A stretch of DNA of 64,000 bases. Source: Roseicella aerolata. GTDB taxonomy: Bacteria; Pseudomonadota; Alphaproteobacteria; Acetobacterales; Acetobacteraceae. Each line of letters starts with the position of its first letter. The first letter of the stretch is position 1. The notes under the pieces were generated by a model that ran no database searches, was not told where the DNA came from, and worked only from the letters and a program-made list of their open reading frames with translations. The stretch spans positions 1-64,000 of the forward strand of contig NZ_JAJAQI010000032.1 in assembly GCF_020523605.1 (NCBI RefSeq), in the 5' to 3' direction. Position numbers and translations under genes: made by a program. Of this stretch, positions 41,363-51,777 are shown piece by piece.

Positions 41363-42720
41363 GCGAGCGCAACCGCGACAGCACCCTGTTCGGGGAGGTG
41401 CGGCGGATGGTCCGCACCTCGGGCGCCGTGGGCGGCATCGCCGCCCGCGTCGCGGGGGAACGCTTCCTCGGCCTCAAGACCGACAAGGGGGCGCATGCCG
41501 AGGACCTGAAGCAGATCCTGGGCGGGCTGAAGGGCCCGCTGATGAAGGTCGCGCAGTTCCTCTCGACCGTGCCGGACGCGCTGCCGGAGGAATACGCCCA
41601 GCAGCTCGCCACGCTGCAGGCCAATGCCCCGCCCATGGGCTGGCCCTTCGTCCGCCGGCGGATGCAGGGGGAGCTCGGGCCGGGCTGGGAGAGCAGGTTC
41701 TCCGAGTTCGGCCGGGAGGCGGCGGCCGCGGCGTCCCTCGGCCAGGTCCACAAGGCGCGCCTGCCGGACGGCACGCCGGTCGCCTGCAAGCTGCAATACC
41801 CGGACATGCCGAGCGTGGTGGAGGCCGATCTCCGCCAGCTCAAGCTCGCCATGCAGCTCTACCAGCGCATGGACAGCTCGCTCGACAACGGGGAGGTCTA
41901 TCAGGAGCTGCGCGACCGCCTGCGGGAGGAGCTGGACTACCTGCGGGAGGCGGCGCATCAGCGCCTCTACGGCCTCATGCTGGCGGACCAGCCGCATGTC
42001 GCCGTGCCGCGGCCGATCGAGGGCTACTGCACCACCCGGCTGCTGACCATGACCTGGCTGGAGGGCCAGCCGCTGATCCGGCGGCTGGAGGAGAACCCGC
42101 CGCAGGAGGAGCGGCAGGCCTATGCCGAGGGCCTGTTCCGGGCCTGGTACCGGCCCTTCTACCGCTACGGCGTCATCCATGGCGACCCGCACTTGGGCAA
42201 CTACCAGGCGCGGCCGGACCGGCAGGGCATCAACCTCTTCGACTTCGGCACCATCCGCGTCTTCCCGCCGAGCTTCGTCGGCGGCGTCATCCTGCTGTTC
42301 GAGGCTGTGCGGGACCATGACGACGAGAAGGCGGCCGAGGCCTACCGGATCTGGGGCTTCCGCAACCTGTCCAAGGAGACCATGGCGGTCCTGAACCTCT
42401 GGGCCGCCTTCCTCTATGAGCCGCTGGTGCAGGACAAGGTGCGGCCGATCCAGTACTCGGACGACATGTCCTATGGCCGCAAGGTCGCCCAGCAGGTGCA
42501 TGAGGGGCTGAAGCGGACGGGCGGGGTGAAGGTCCCGCGCGAATTCCCGCTGATGGACCGGGCGGCGATCGGCCTCGGCAGCGTCTTCCTGCGGCTGCGG
42601 ACCGAGATGAACTGGCACCGGCTGTTCATGGAGATGATCGAGGACCTGTCCGAACAGGCCGTGGCGGAGCGGCAGGCCCAGGCCCTGGCCGCGGCGGGGG
42701 TGCCGGCGCCGGCGGCGTGA
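41359..42720 (+). CDS. ABC1/UbiB-family atypical kinase
   Basis: A 453-residue protein of the ABC1 (ADCK/UbiB) kinase-like family. It has the family's KxGQ-type motif as LMKVAQFLST, the Ala-rich nucleotide loop AAAASLGQVHKA, VACKLQYPD with the ATP Lys, HGDPHLGNY as the catalytic loop and LFDFGTI as the metal-binding DFG. Members support coenzyme Q biosynthesis or membrane lipid homeostasis with ATPase more than protein kinase activity. There is no membrane anchor at the C-terminus, unlike E. coli UbiB. The gene overlaps pepF by four bases. Confidence 0.88.
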   Translation: MSERNRDSTLFGEVRRMVRTSGAVGGIAARVAGERFLGLKTDKGAHAEDLKQILGGLKGPLMKVAQFLSTVPDALPEEYAQQLATLQANAPPMGWPFVRRRMQGELGPGWESRFSEFGREAAAAASLGQVHKARLPDGTPVACKLQYPDMPSVVEADLRQLKLAMQLYQRMDSSLDNGEVYQELRDRLREELDYLREAAHQRLYGLMLADQPHVAVPRPIEGYCTTRLLTMTWLEGQPLIRRLEENPPQEERQAYAEGLFRAWYRPFYRYGVIHGDPHLGNYQARPDRQGINLFDFGTIRVFPPSFVGGVILLFEAVRDHDDEKAAEAYRIWGFRNLSKETMAVLNLWAAFLYEPLVQDKVRPIQYSDDMSYGRKVAQQVHEGLKRTGGVKVPREFPLMDRAAIGLGSVFLRLRTEMNWHRLFMEMIEDLSEQAVAERQAQALAAAGVPAPAA

Positions 42721-42729
42721 CGCGGTGAG

Positions 42730-42766
42730 GGAGCGGCATCCGGACGCGAGGCCGCGATGCCGCTCC
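42730..42766. terminator. Hairpin after the ABC1 kinase gene
   Basis: GGAGCGGCATC (42730-42740) pairs with GATGCCGCTCC (42756-42766), eleven bases, loop 15. There is no T-run. It lies ten bases after the stop and may end the pepF-kinase transcript. Confidence 0.4.
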
Positions 42767-43098
42767 TGGAACGCCCTCCGGCCCCGGGCCCGTCCGGACG
42801 GGGCGATGGATGCCAGCGGCGCCGGGCGGGCCGAAGAGTGGCCGGTCATCGCAGATCGGTGCCACCTCCGCCGGCTGCGTGATAAAGTGCCCACCTGACC
42901 ACACAACGAGCCGTCGCGGCAGGTCGTGCCCCGTTCTGCCCATGATCCGGGCATGCCGCCCCCTCCTGCCGGTTCTGCCCGAGCCCCATGGTCAAGCTTT
43001 CGCGCGCTTTGTATGAGCGCGAGGCGCATGGGCCAGACCTGCGGGGTTGCCGGCCATCGCGCATCGCCGCATCTATCGGGCGGAAGAGGGGAACCCGT
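42767..43098. promoter_or_regulatory. Upstream region of the transhydrogenase operon
   Basis: 332 bases with no recognisable gene. It must contain the promoter of pntAA-pntAB-pntB. A small drop in GC is seen near 42880-42900 (GTGATAAAGTGCCC). GAGGGGAAC just before 43099 is the ribosome binding site. No operator or riboswitch is recognised. Confidence 0.4.
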
Positions 43099-44256
43099 AT
43101 GCGTCTGGCTGTCCTGAAGGAGCGCCGGCCGGCCGAGACTCGTGTCGCGGCCACACCGGAAACCGCCAAGAAATTCATCGGTCTGGGCTGCACCGTTGCC
43201 GTGGAGGCCGGCGCCGGCCTCGCTTCCGGCATTCCGGACGCGGAGTATGCCGCGGCCGGCGCCGAGATCGCGCGGGATGCCGCTGCCGCGCTCAAGGGCG
43301 CCGGCATCGTCCTCAAGATCCGGGCGCCGCTCGCCGCCGGGGAGGGGGCGGTCGATGAACTCTCGCTGATCCCGCGCGGCGCCCTGCTGCTCGGCCAGCT
43401 TCAGGCCGATGAGGCGCAGGCGAATGCCTATGCCAAGGCCGGCATCGAGGCAGGGGCGATGGAACTGCTGCCGCGCATCACCCGCGCGCAGAGCATGGAC
43501 ATCCTCTCCTCCCAGGCGAATCTCGCCGGCTACCGCGCCGTGGTCGAGGCCGCCGCCGCCTATGACCGTGCCTTCCCCATGCTGATGACCGCGGCGGGCA
43601 CCATCTCGGCCGCCAATGTCTTCGTCATGGGCGCGGGCGTGGCCGGCCTGCAGGCCATCGCGACGGGCCGCCGCCTCGGCGGCCGGGTCTCCGCGACCGA
43701 TGTCCGTCCCGCGGCGAAGGAGGAGATCAAGTCCCTCGGCGCCGCCTTCGTCGGCTATGAGAGCGAGGAGAGCAAGCAGGCCCAGACCGCCGGCGGCTAT
43801 GCCAAGCAGCTCTCGGCCGAGTTCTACGCCGAGCAGGCCAAGGTCGTGGCGGCGCATATCGCCAAGCAGGATATCGTCGTCACCACCGCCCTGGTGCAGG
43901 GCCGCAAGGCGCCGACCCTGGTGACGGCGGAGATGGTCCGTTCCATGAAGCCCGGCTCGGTCATCGTGGACATTGCCGCCGATGCCGGCGGCAATGTGGC
44001 CCTGACGAAGCCCGGCGAACTGGTCACCACCGAGAATGGCGTGAAGATCCTCGGCTACCACAATTGGCCGGGCCGCATCGCCGGCGCCTCCTCCTCGCTT
44101 TTCGCGCGCAACCTGCTGACCTTCCTGACCACCTTCTGGGACAAGGAGGCAAAGGCGCCGAAGCTGCCGGCCGAGGACGAGATCGTGAAGGGCGTGCTGC
44201 TGACCCGCGGCGGCTCCGTCGTGCATCCGAGCTTCGCCCCCGCCAAGGCCGCCTGA
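43099..44256 (+). CDS. pntAA: NAD(P) transhydrogenase subunit alpha part 1 (domain I)
   Basis: A 385-residue soluble NAD(H)-binding domain I of the proton-translocating transhydrogenase. The N-terminus, MRLAVLKERRPAETRVAATP, is the alanine dehydrogenase/PntA pattern. The NAD site has VFVMGAGVAGLQAIATGRRLG. The mobile loop region EFYAEQAKVVAAHIAKQDIVV and the AADAGGNVALT segment are also conserved. It works with the next two genes to drive NADPH formation using the proton gradient. GAGGGG precedes ATG 43099. Separate domain I and domain IIa genes, as here, are typical of Rhodospirillum-like bacteria. Confidence 0.95.
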   Translation: MRLAVLKERRPAETRVAATPETAKKFIGLGCTVAVEAGAGLASGIPDAEYAAAGAEIARDAAAALKGAGIVLKIRAPLAAGEGAVDELSLIPRGALLLGQLQADEAQANAYAKAGIEAGAMELLPRITRAQSMDILSSQANLAGYRAVVEAAAAYDRAFPMLMTAAGTISAANVFVMGAGVAGLQAIATGRRLGGRVSATDVRPAAKEEIKSLGAAFVGYESEESKQAQTAGGYAKQLSAEFYAEQAKVVAAHIAKQDIVVTTALVQGRKAPTLVTAEMVRSMKPGSVIVDIAADAGGNVALTKPGELVTTENGVKILGYHNWPGRIAGASSSLFARNLLTFLTTFWDKEAKAPKLPAEDEIVKGVLLTRGGSVVHPSFAPAKAA

Positions 44257-44268
44257 GGAGACGCATCC

Positions 44269-44682
44269 ATGAATCCCACCGATCTGGCCAACCAGGCCAG
44301 CGCGACGGCGCAGCGTGCGCTCGAGCTTGCGCAGCAGGCGCGCATCCTCGCCGAGACCCAGGTGGTGCCCGCCATTCAGCACGGCGCCGCCGCGGCCGAC
44401 CCCTTCCTCTTCCTGCTGACGATTTTCCTGCTGGCCTGCTTCGTCGGCTACTACGTCGTCTGGAACGTCACGCCTGCGCTGCACAGCCCGCTGATGGGCG
44501 TTACCAACGCCATCTCCTCCGTCATCGTGGTCGGCGCCATCCTGGCCGCCGGCACCGCCGACAACTGGGTGGCGCGGATCTTCGGCTTCCTGGCCGTGAC
44601 GCTGGCTGCCGTGAATATCTTCGGTGGCTTCCTGGTGACCCGCCGGATGCTGGCGATGTTCCAGTCGAAGAAGAAGGCCTGA
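44269..44682 (+). CDS. pntAB: NAD(P) transhydrogenase subunit alpha part 2 (membrane domain)
   Basis: A 137-residue membrane subunit. An N-terminal amphipathic region is followed by three to four helices: [34 protein letters not shown] and [20 protein letters not shown]. The [14 protein letters not shown] motif between helices is the family signature. It supplies part of the proton channel. It lies 12 bases after pntAA and five bases before pntB. Confidence 0.93.
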   Translation: MNPTDLANQASATAQRALELAQQARILAETQVVPAIQHGAAAADPFLFLLTIFLLACFVGYYVVWNVTPALHSPLMGVTNAISSVIVVGAILAAGTADNWVARIFGFLAVTLAAVNIFGGFLVTRRMLAMFQSKKKA

Positions 44683-44686
44683 CGCC

Positions 44687-46093
<1,407 letters not shown>

Positions 46094-46114
46094 CCTGACT
46101 GGTTTCCGGAAAGG

Positions 46115-46146
46115 GGGGCGCCGCGGCGACGCGGCGCCCCTTTTTT
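46115..46146 (+). terminator. Rho-independent terminator of the transhydrogenase operon
   Basis: GGGGCGCCGCG (46115-46125) pairs with CGCGGCGCCCC (46130-46140), loop GCGA, followed by TTTTTT (46141-46146). The eleven-base stem with a T-run is a textbook intrinsic terminator. The end touches the stop codon of the minus-strand gene. Confidence 0.92.
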
Positions 46147-46832
46147 CATGCCGTCTCGTTCGTTCCCAGCGCCGCCCGCAGCTCCGCCCCGCTGGTCACC
46201 CAGCCAAAGAACTGCGCCACGTTGAACTCGGTTGCCGCCTGCGCCCCCGGCCCGGCGGCCATGGTGGCGTCCGCGACCATCACCGGGAAGAATTCCCGGT
46301 GGTAGGCGTCGCGGATCGTGCTCTCCACGCAGACATTGGTGGCGACGCCGATGACGAGCAGCGTCCGCACGCGCCGGGCCTGCAGGATCTGCTCGAGGCC
46401 CGTGCCCGCGAAGCCGCTGTAGCGCGATTTCGCTACGACGATGTCGCCGGGCTCGGGCGCCAGTTCCGGCAGGATCTCGTGGTCCCAGGTGCCGTGGGTG
46501 ATCAGCCGGCCAGCATGGGCCTCGTTCGTTCGCATGAATTTCAGGGCATTGGACTTGTGCCAGACCGGGGCGGTCGGCGGCGCCTCCCGCTGGTCCGGTG
46601 AGAAGCCGTTCTGCAGGTAGATCACCGGGATGCCGGCGGCGCGGCAGGCGGCGATGACGCGCGCGCATTCCTCGATCACCGGCGGCGCGCCGGAGATGTC
46701 GAAGCCGCAGAGGTCGATGTAGCCGCCCTTCGAGCAGTAGGCGTGCTGCATGTCGACCACGATCAGCGCCGTCTCCTCCGGCGCCACGCTGATTGGCTCG
46801 GGGCGGGCGGCAAGCTGGACGGTGCGGGGCAT
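46146..46832 (-). CDS. RutB-like ureidoacrylate/peroxyureidoacrylate amidohydrolase
   Basis: A 228-residue cysteine hydrolase of the isochorismatase family. The catalytic triad is visible: Asp in ALIVVDMQHAY, Lys in DIVVAKSRYSGF, and Cys in GVATNVCVEST. The GGYIDLCGFDIS, HKSNALKFMR and FGWVT segments follow RutB closely. RutB hydrolyses the ring-opened uracil product in the Rut pathway. No other rut gene is in the window, so it may serve another amide. GAGGAG precedes ATG 46832. It is divergent from an amino-acid/amide-type ABC transporter, a possible supplier of substrate. Confidence 0.85.
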   Translation of the reverse strand: MPRTVQLAARPEPISVAPEETALIVVDMQHAYCSKGGYIDLCGFDISGAPPVIEECARVIAACRAAGIPVIYLQNGFSPDQREAPPTAPVWHKSNALKFMRTNEAHAGRLITHGTWDHEILPELAPEPGDIVVAKSRYSGFAGTGLEQILQARRVRTLLVIGVATNVCVESTIRDAYHREFFPVMVADATMAAGPGAQAATEFNVAQFFGWVTSGAELRAALGTNETA

Positions 46833-47116
46833 GGGCGCTCTCCTCGGCAGGTGGCGGATGGCGTGCAGGAGCCATGCCAGGACCGGGCAGAGGCGGCATT
46901 GGCCCGGTCGCTTCGCCGCGCCGACGAACAATGCGTTGCTCCTGACGTCCCGGCCTGCGGCCTGCGGAGCGGGTCGGGCGCGCGAAGCCGAGGCCCGCCG
47001 GCGTTCAAGCCAGGACATGCGTCAGCAGGTCCTGCGCCGGATATAACCGAGTTGAGGGCTTGCCCTTTGTGCCGGCTCCGGCAAAACAGCCGGCAACCAC
47101 CTGGGGGGATGGACCC

Positions 47117-48301
47117 ATGCTCGGACGAGTCTCGCGACGCGGCATCCTGGCGACGGGTGCCGCAACCCTGGCTGCGCCGGCCCTGGCGCCGGGGGCGCAT
47201 GCCCAGGGCTCGGCGGCGCGCATCGGCCTGATCCTGCCGCTGACCGGCCCCTTTGCTTCCACCGGGCGGCAGGTCGAGGCGGCGGTGCGCCTCTACCTCC
47301 GGCAGAATGGCGAGAGCTTCGGCGGGCGGCGCGTCGAACTTCTGGTGCGCGACGATACCGGCACGGCACCCGAGGTGACGCGCCGCCTGGCGCAGGAACT
47401 GGTGGTGCGTGAAAAGGTGCGGGCGCTGGCCGGCTTCGGCCTGACGCCGCTTGCCTTCGCCGCCGCGCCGGTCGCGACCGAAGCCAAGGTGCCGATGGTG
47501 GTCATGGCAGCGGCCACCAGCGCCATCGTCCAGCGCAGCCCCTATATCCTCCGCACCAGCTTCACCCTGCCGCAGGTGACGGCGCCCATCGCCGAATGGG
47601 CGCTGAAGGACGGCATCCGCAACGCGGCAACGCTGGTGACCGATTTCGCCCCCGGCCTGGATGCGGAGCGGGTGTTCAAGGAGCGCTTCACGGCCGGCGG
47701 CGGGCAGATCCCGCTGGAACTGCGCACGCCGCTGCGCAACCCGGACTACGCGCCCTTCCTGCAGCGCGTGCGGGACGCGAAGCCGCAGGCGCTGTTCATC
47801 TTCGTCCCTTCGGGCGAGGGCGCGGCGGTCATGAAGCAATTCGCCGAGCGCGGCCTGCCGGAGGCGGGGGTGCGCCTGATCGGCACCGGCGATGTGGTGG
47901 ATGACGATATCCTGAACGACATGGGCCGGCCGGCGCTCGGCGCCGTCACCAGCCACCATTATTCCGCGGCGCATGACAGCGCGGAGAACAAGGCCTATGT
48001 CGCCGCCTTCACCGCGGCCCATCCGAACATGCGGCCGAACTTCATGTCGGTCGGCGGCTGGGACGGCATGCACCTGATCGCCGAGGGACTGAAGGCGACG
48101 AACGGTGCGGGAGAGGGCGAGGCGCTGCTCAACGCCATGAAGGGCAGGTCCTGGACCAGCCCGCGCGGCCCGGTCACCATCGACGCCAATACCCGCGACA
48201 TCGTGCAGGATGTCTATATCCGCCGGGTCGAGGAACGGGGCGGCCAGTTCTGGAACATCGAGTTCGACCGGCTGCCGCAAGTGCGCGACCCGGGGACGTG
48301 A
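47117..48301 (+). CDS. Periplasmic substrate-binding protein of a branched-chain-type ABC transporter
   Basis: A 394-residue secreted protein. A twin-arginine-like signal (VSRRGILATGAATLAAPALA) ends at AHAQG. The mature part is a type I periplasmic binding fold of the LivJ class: IGLILPLTGPFASTGRQVEAAV, RDDTGTAPEVTRRLAQELV, and HYSAAHDSAENKAYVAAF. It captures a small amide, amino acid or aromatic compound for the Liv-type permeases downstream. The ligand is not predictable from sequence. It is separated from livH by 217 bases packed with hairpins, so its dose may be set independently. GGGGGGA precedes ATG 47117. Confidence 0.88.
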   Translation: MLGRVSRRGILATGAATLAAPALAPGAHAQGSAARIGLILPLTGPFASTGRQVEAAVRLYLRQNGESFGGRRVELLVRDDTGTAPEVTRRLAQELVVREKVRALAGFGLTPLAFAAAPVATEAKVPMVVMAAATSAIVQRSPYILRTSFTLPQVTAPIAEWALKDGIRNAATLVTDFAPGLDAERVFKERFTAGGGQIPLELRTPLRNPDYAPFLQRVRDAKPQALFIFVPSGEGAAVMKQFAERGLPEAGVRLIGTGDVVDDDILNDMGRPALGAVTSHHYSAAHDSAENKAYVAAFTAAHPNMRPNFMSVGGWDGMHLIAEGLKATNGAGEGEALLNAMKGRSWTSPRGPVTIDANTRDIVQDVYIRRVEERGGQFWNIEFDRLPQVRDPGT

Positions 48302-48324
48302 GCGGTCGCGTGGTCCGGACGCCG

Positions 48325-48504
48325 CCAGGGGGCTCTGCCCCCTGGACCCCCGCCGGGGACCGCACCGGTCCCCGGACCCCGGTGTGGGTTTATCGCCGGA
48401 GGAGGGACCCCCAGCAGGGGTCCCTCCTCCGGCGATTACTCATGGGTTCCAAGGGCCTTGTGGCCCTTGGCAGGGGGGTGCAGGGGGGACAGCGTCCCCC
48501 CTGC
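48325..48504. repeat. Cluster of five perfect hairpins between binding-protein and permease genes
   Basis: Perfect inverted repeats lie at 48325-48345 (9-bp stem), 48353-48375 (10 bp), 48392-48436 (20-bp stem, 5-base loop), 48449-48470 (9 bp) and 48480-48504 (11 bp). The loops are three to five bases. Sequences such as CCAGGGGGCTCTGCCCCCTGG are of the repetitive-palindrome type common in GC-rich alphaproteobacterial genomes (recalled). They may stabilise the upstream message, reduce read-through into livH, or be REP-like mobile debris. They do not look like CRISPR because each unit differs. Confidence 0.85.
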
Positions 48505-48518
48505 GGCGAGCCCTCGTC

Positions 48519-49379
48519 ATGCTGACCGTCCTCGTCGACGGCATCGCCTCCGGCATGCTGCTCTTCGTGCTGGCGGTCGGCTTGTCCGTGACGCTCGGGC
48601 TGATGAATTTCGTCAACCTCGCGCATGGCGCCTTCGGCATGGCCGGCGGCTATGTCTGCGTGGTGCTGCTGAACCGCCATGGCCTGCCCTTTCCGCTCTG
48701 CCTGCTGGCGGCGGCGGTCTTCGCCGCGGTGCTCGGGCTGGTGCTGGAGAGGCTGCTGTATCGCCGGCTCTATGGCCGGGACCATCTGGACCAGGTGCTG
48801 TTCTCCATCGGCCTCGTCTTCATCGCCGGCGCGGCGGTGGACTGGCTCATGGGCGCGCGGCAGCAATTGATCACGCTGCCGGCCTGGCTCAGCGGGCGGG
48901 TCGAGCTCGGCTTCGTCGGGATCGGCGTCTACCGGCTGTTCCTGATCGCGCTGTGCGGCATCATCGTGCTGGCGCTGCATCTCGGCCTGGTGCGCACGCG
49001 CTTCGGCAGCCGGCTGCGGGCGGCGGTGGATGATGCGGTGGTGGCGCGCGGCCTCGGCATTCCGGTGGAGCGGCTGTTTGCCGTGACCTTCGCCCTGGGC
49101 TCGGGCCTTGCCGGCCTCGGCGGCGCGCTGGGGGTGGAGGTGCTCGGCCTCGATCCGACCTTTCCGCTGAAATACATGGTCTATTTCCTCATCGTCGTGG
49201 CGGTGGGGGGGGCGAATACCGTCCTCGGGCCCTTCCTCGCCGCGCTCCTGCTCGGCGTGGTGGATGTGGCGGGCAAGTACTACGTGCCGCAGCTTGGGGC
49301 CTTCGCCATCTACACCGCCATGGTCGTGCTGCTGATCCTGCGGCCACAGGGGCTGCTGGCGAAGGCGGCGGCGCGATGA
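48519..49379 (+). CDS. livH: Branched-chain-type ABC transporter permease LivH
   Basis: A 286-residue inner-membrane permease. Typical LivH features are GLSVTLGLMNFVNLAHGAFGMAG, the GLVRTRFGSRLRAAVDDAVVARGLGI cytoplasmic loop (the EAA-like ATPase contact), and a C-terminal VYFLIVVAVGGANTVLGP. About eight membrane helices. The substrate is unknown; it pairs with livM. The ATG at 48519 lies just after the hairpin cluster, with only weak purine-rich spacing before it, so expression may depend on read-through and mRNA folding. Confidence 0.9.
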   Translation: MLTVLVDGIASGMLLFVLAVGLSVTLGLMNFVNLAHGAFGMAGGYVCVVLLNRHGLPFPLCLLAAAVFAAVLGLVLERLLYRRLYGRDHLDQVLFSIGLVFIAGAAVDWLMGARQQLITLPAWLSGRVELGFVGIGVYRLFLIALCGIIVLALHLGLVRTRFGSRLRAAVDDAVVARGLGIPVERLFAVTFALGSGLAGLGGALGVEVLGLDPTFPLKYMVYFLIVVAVGGANTVLGPFLAALLLGVVDVAGKYYVPQLGAFAIYTAMVVLLILRPQGLLAKAAAR

Positions 49380-50308
49380 GGCTGGCCCTGGAAGCCGGCT
49401 TCTGGCTGCTGGCGCTGGCCAGCTACTGGCTGCTGCCGGACCAGCTCCCGTTGCTGAGCCAGATCGCGATCGGCGCGCTCTTCGTCCTCTCGCTCGACCT
49501 GCTGGTGGGCTATGCGGGCGTGCTGACCCTCGGGCATGCCGCCTTCTTCGGCCTCGGCGCCTATGCGGCGGGCATCCTGGCGCAGCAGGGCTGGGGGGAG
49601 CCATTGTCCGGCCTGCTGCTGGCGGCGGTGCTCTCCGCGCTGCTCGGGCTCCTCACGGCGCCCCTGGTGCTGCGGGGCGGCGACCTGCCGGCGCTGATGG
49701 TCACTCTGGGGCTCAGCCTGATGCTGGGGGAGGCGGCGAACAAGCTGCCGGGCCTTACCGGCGGGGCGGATGGTCTGCTCGGCGTCGAGATCTGGCCCAT
49801 CTTCGGCCTGTTCCGCTTCGACCTCTATGGCCACACCGCCTTCTTCTACAGCCTGGCCGTGCTGTTCCTCCTCTTCCTGCTGGCGCGCCTCATCACCGCC
49901 GCGCCCTTCGGCCTCGCGCTGCGCGGCATCCGCGGCAATGCGCGGCGCATGCCGGCGCTGGGGACGCCGGTGCGGGCGCGGCTGGTCGCGGTCTATGCCC
50001 TGGCTGCCGCCTATGCCGGCGTGGCCGGCGCGCTGCTGGCGCAGACCACGCAATTCGTCTCGCTCGACGTGCTGTCCTTCCAGCGCTCGGCGGAGGGGCT
50101 GCTGATGCTGGTCCTGGGCGGGCTCGGCGCGCTCTACGGCGCCATGATCGGCGCCGCGGCCTTCACCTTCGCGCACCATGTGCTGAGCGAGATGAGCCCG
50201 CTCTTCTGGCAGTTCTGGATCGGCTTGGCGCTGGTGGCTCTCGCGCTCGCCGGCCGTGGCGGGCTGCTGGGACTCGGCGCCGCGGCGCTGCGGCGGTGGC
50301 GCGCATGA
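49376..50308 (+). CDS. livM: Branched-chain-type ABC transporter permease LivM
   Basis: A 310-residue permease partner of livH. GALFVLSLDLLVGYAGVLTLGHAAFFGLGAY is the family N-terminal signature, and AAPFGLALRGIRGNARRMPALG is the loop that contacts the ATPase. Eight or nine hydrophobic helices. The start overlaps livH by ATGA and its stop overlaps livG the same way, showing tight coupling of the membrane and ATPase genes. Confidence 0.9.
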   Translation: MRLALEAGFWLLALASYWLLPDQLPLLSQIAIGALFVLSLDLLVGYAGVLTLGHAAFFGLGAYAAGILAQQGWGEPLSGLLLAAVLSALLGLLTAPLVLRGGDLPALMVTLGLSLMLGEAANKLPGLTGGADGLLGVEIWPIFGLFRFDLYGHTAFFYSLAVLFLLFLLARLITAAPFGLALRGIRGNARRMPALGTPVRARLVAVYALAAAYAGVAGALLAQTTQFVSLDVLSFQRSAEGLLMLVLGGLGALYGAMIGAAAFTFAHHVLSEMSPLFWQFWIGLALVALALAGRGGLLGLGAAALRRWRA

Positions 50309-51060
50309 TGGCGGCGCTCGCGACCGAGGGGCTGACCCGTGATTTCGGCGGCTTCCGCGCCGTGGCGGATGTCACGCTCGCGCTGGCGCAGGGCGCGCGC
50401 CATGCCGTCATCGGCCCGAACGGCGCCGGCAAGACCACGCTCGTCAACCTGCTGACCGGGGCGCTGCGCCCCTCCGCCGGGCGGGTGCGGCTGGGTGGCG
50501 AAGACGTCACCGCCCTGCCGCAACATGCCCGGGTCAAGCGCAGCCTGGTCCGCACCTTCCAGATCAACCAGCTCTTCCCGGATTTGAGTCCGGAGGAGGC
50601 GGTGACGCTGGCGCTGCTGGAGCGCGAGGGCCTGACCACCCGCTGGTGGCGCCCCGTTGCCGCCCATGGCGCCGTGCTGGCCGAGGCCCGCGCGCTGCTC
50701 GACAGCCTGCGCTTCACGCCGGCGGAGATGCGCGCCGGGACCCGCAGCCTCGCCTATGGCCGCCAGCGCCTGCTCGAGATCGCGCTGGCCCTCGCCTTGA
50801 AGCCCCGGGTCCTGCTGCTGGACGAGCCCGCCGCCGGGGTCCCGCCGGGCGAGAGCCGCGCGGTGCTGGAAGCGGTCGCCGCCCTGCCGCGCGACGTCAC
50901 CGTCCTGCTGATCGAGCACGACATGGACCTGGTCTTCCGCTTCGCCGAGCGCATCACGGTCCTGGCCCAGGGCGCCGTGCTGGCCGAGGGGGCGCCGGAG
51001 GCGATCGCCCGTGATGCGCGGGTGCGGGAGGTCTATCTCGGCGAGGCCACCCATGGCTGA
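50305..51060 (+). CDS. livG: ABC transporter ATPase LivG
   Basis: A 251-residue ATPase. Walker A is GPNGAGKTT, the Q-loop lies in RTFQINQLFPDLSPEE, the signature region reads RSLAYGRQRLLEIALAL (AYGRQ in place of LSGGQ, as is usual for LivG), Walker B is VLLLDEPAAGV, and the H-loop is LIEHDMDLVF. It powers the LivHM pore. ATG 50305 is chosen for its overlap with the livM stop; GTG 50296 is in frame. It ends with an eight-base overlap with livF. Confidence 0.92.
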   Translation: MMAALATEGLTRDFGGFRAVADVTLALAQGARHAVIGPNGAGKTTLVNLLTGALRPSAGRVRLGGEDVTALPQHARVKRSLVRTFQINQLFPDLSPEEAVTLALLEREGLTTRWWRPVAAHGAVLAEARALLDSLRFTPAEMRAGTRSLAYGRQRLLEIALALALKPRVLLLDEPAAGVPPGESRAVLEAVAALPRDVTVLLIEHDMDLVFRFAERITVLAQGAVLAEGAPEAIARDARVREVYLGEATHG

Positions 51061-51766
51061 GCCGCTGCTCGCCCTCGAAGGCGTCACCGCCGGCCATGGC
51101 GAGGCGGTGGTGCTGCACGACATCTCCCTCACCGTCGCGCCCGGCGAGGCGGTGGCGCTGCTCGGCCGCAACGGCACCGGCAAGACCACGCTGATCACCA
51201 CCGTCATGGGCGCCGGGCCGCGGCTGCGTGCCGGCTCCCTCCGCTTCGCCGGCCGGGACATCGCCCGCCTGCCGAGCGAGCGGCGCGCCGCCCTCGGCCT
51301 CGGCTGGGTGCCGCAGGAGCGGAACATCTTCCGCTCCCTGACCGTCGAGGAGAACCTGACCGCCGTCGCCCGGCCCGGCCCTTGGACGCTCAAGCGCGTG
51401 ATGGGCCTCTTCCCACGCCTTGAGGAGCGCCGCCGCAACCTCGGCAGCGCCCTTTCGGGTGGGGAGCAGCAGATGCTGGCCATGGGCCGCGCCCTGATGC
51501 TGAACCCGCGCCTCGTCCTGCTGGATGAGCCGCTGGAGGGCCTCGCGCCGGTGATCGTGCAGGGGCTGCTGGCCGCCATCCGGAGCATGGTCCGGGAGGA
51601 AGGGCTTGCGGCCGTGATCGTGGAGCAGCATGCAAGGCTCGTGCTGCCCATCACCGACCGCGCCGTCATCCTGGAACGCGGCCGGATCATCCATGCGGGC
51701 GGGAGCGAGGCGCTGCTCGCCGCGCCGGAGGTGGCGGAGCGCCATCTCGGCTTGAGTCATTCGTGA
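51053..51766 (+). CDS. livF: ABC transporter ATPase LivF
   Basis: A 237-residue ATPase. Walker A is GRNGTGKTT, the Q-loop lies in GWVPQERNIFRSLTVEENL, the signature is LSGGEQQMLAMGRAL, Walker B is LVLLDEPLEGL, and the H-loop is IVEQHARL. It completes the five-component importer. The gene overlaps livG by eight bases and ends 11 bases before the MetE-like start. Confidence 0.93.
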   Translation: MAEPLLALEGVTAGHGEAVVLHDISLTVAPGEAVALLGRNGTGKTTLITTVMGAGPRLRAGSLRFAGRDIARLPSERRAALGLGWVPQERNIFRSLTVEENLTAVARPGPWTLKRVMGLFPRLEERRRNLGSALSGGEQQMLAMGRALMLNPRLVLLDEPLEGLAPVIVQGLLAAIRSMVREEGLAAVIVEQHARLVLPITDRAVILERGRIIHAGGSEALLAAPEVAERHLGLSHS

Positions 51767-51777
51767 GGAGAGACGTC

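Noticed and set aside
48325-48504. The hairpin cluster as a CRISPR array
   Set aside because: Units are different palindromes without identical repeats or constant-length spacers, and no cas genes are nearby.
51763-51777. GTG 51763 as the start of the MetE-like gene
   Set aside because: It overlaps the livF end and lacks a ribosome binding site, while GTG 51778 has AGGAG at good spacing and precedes the conserved N-terminus.
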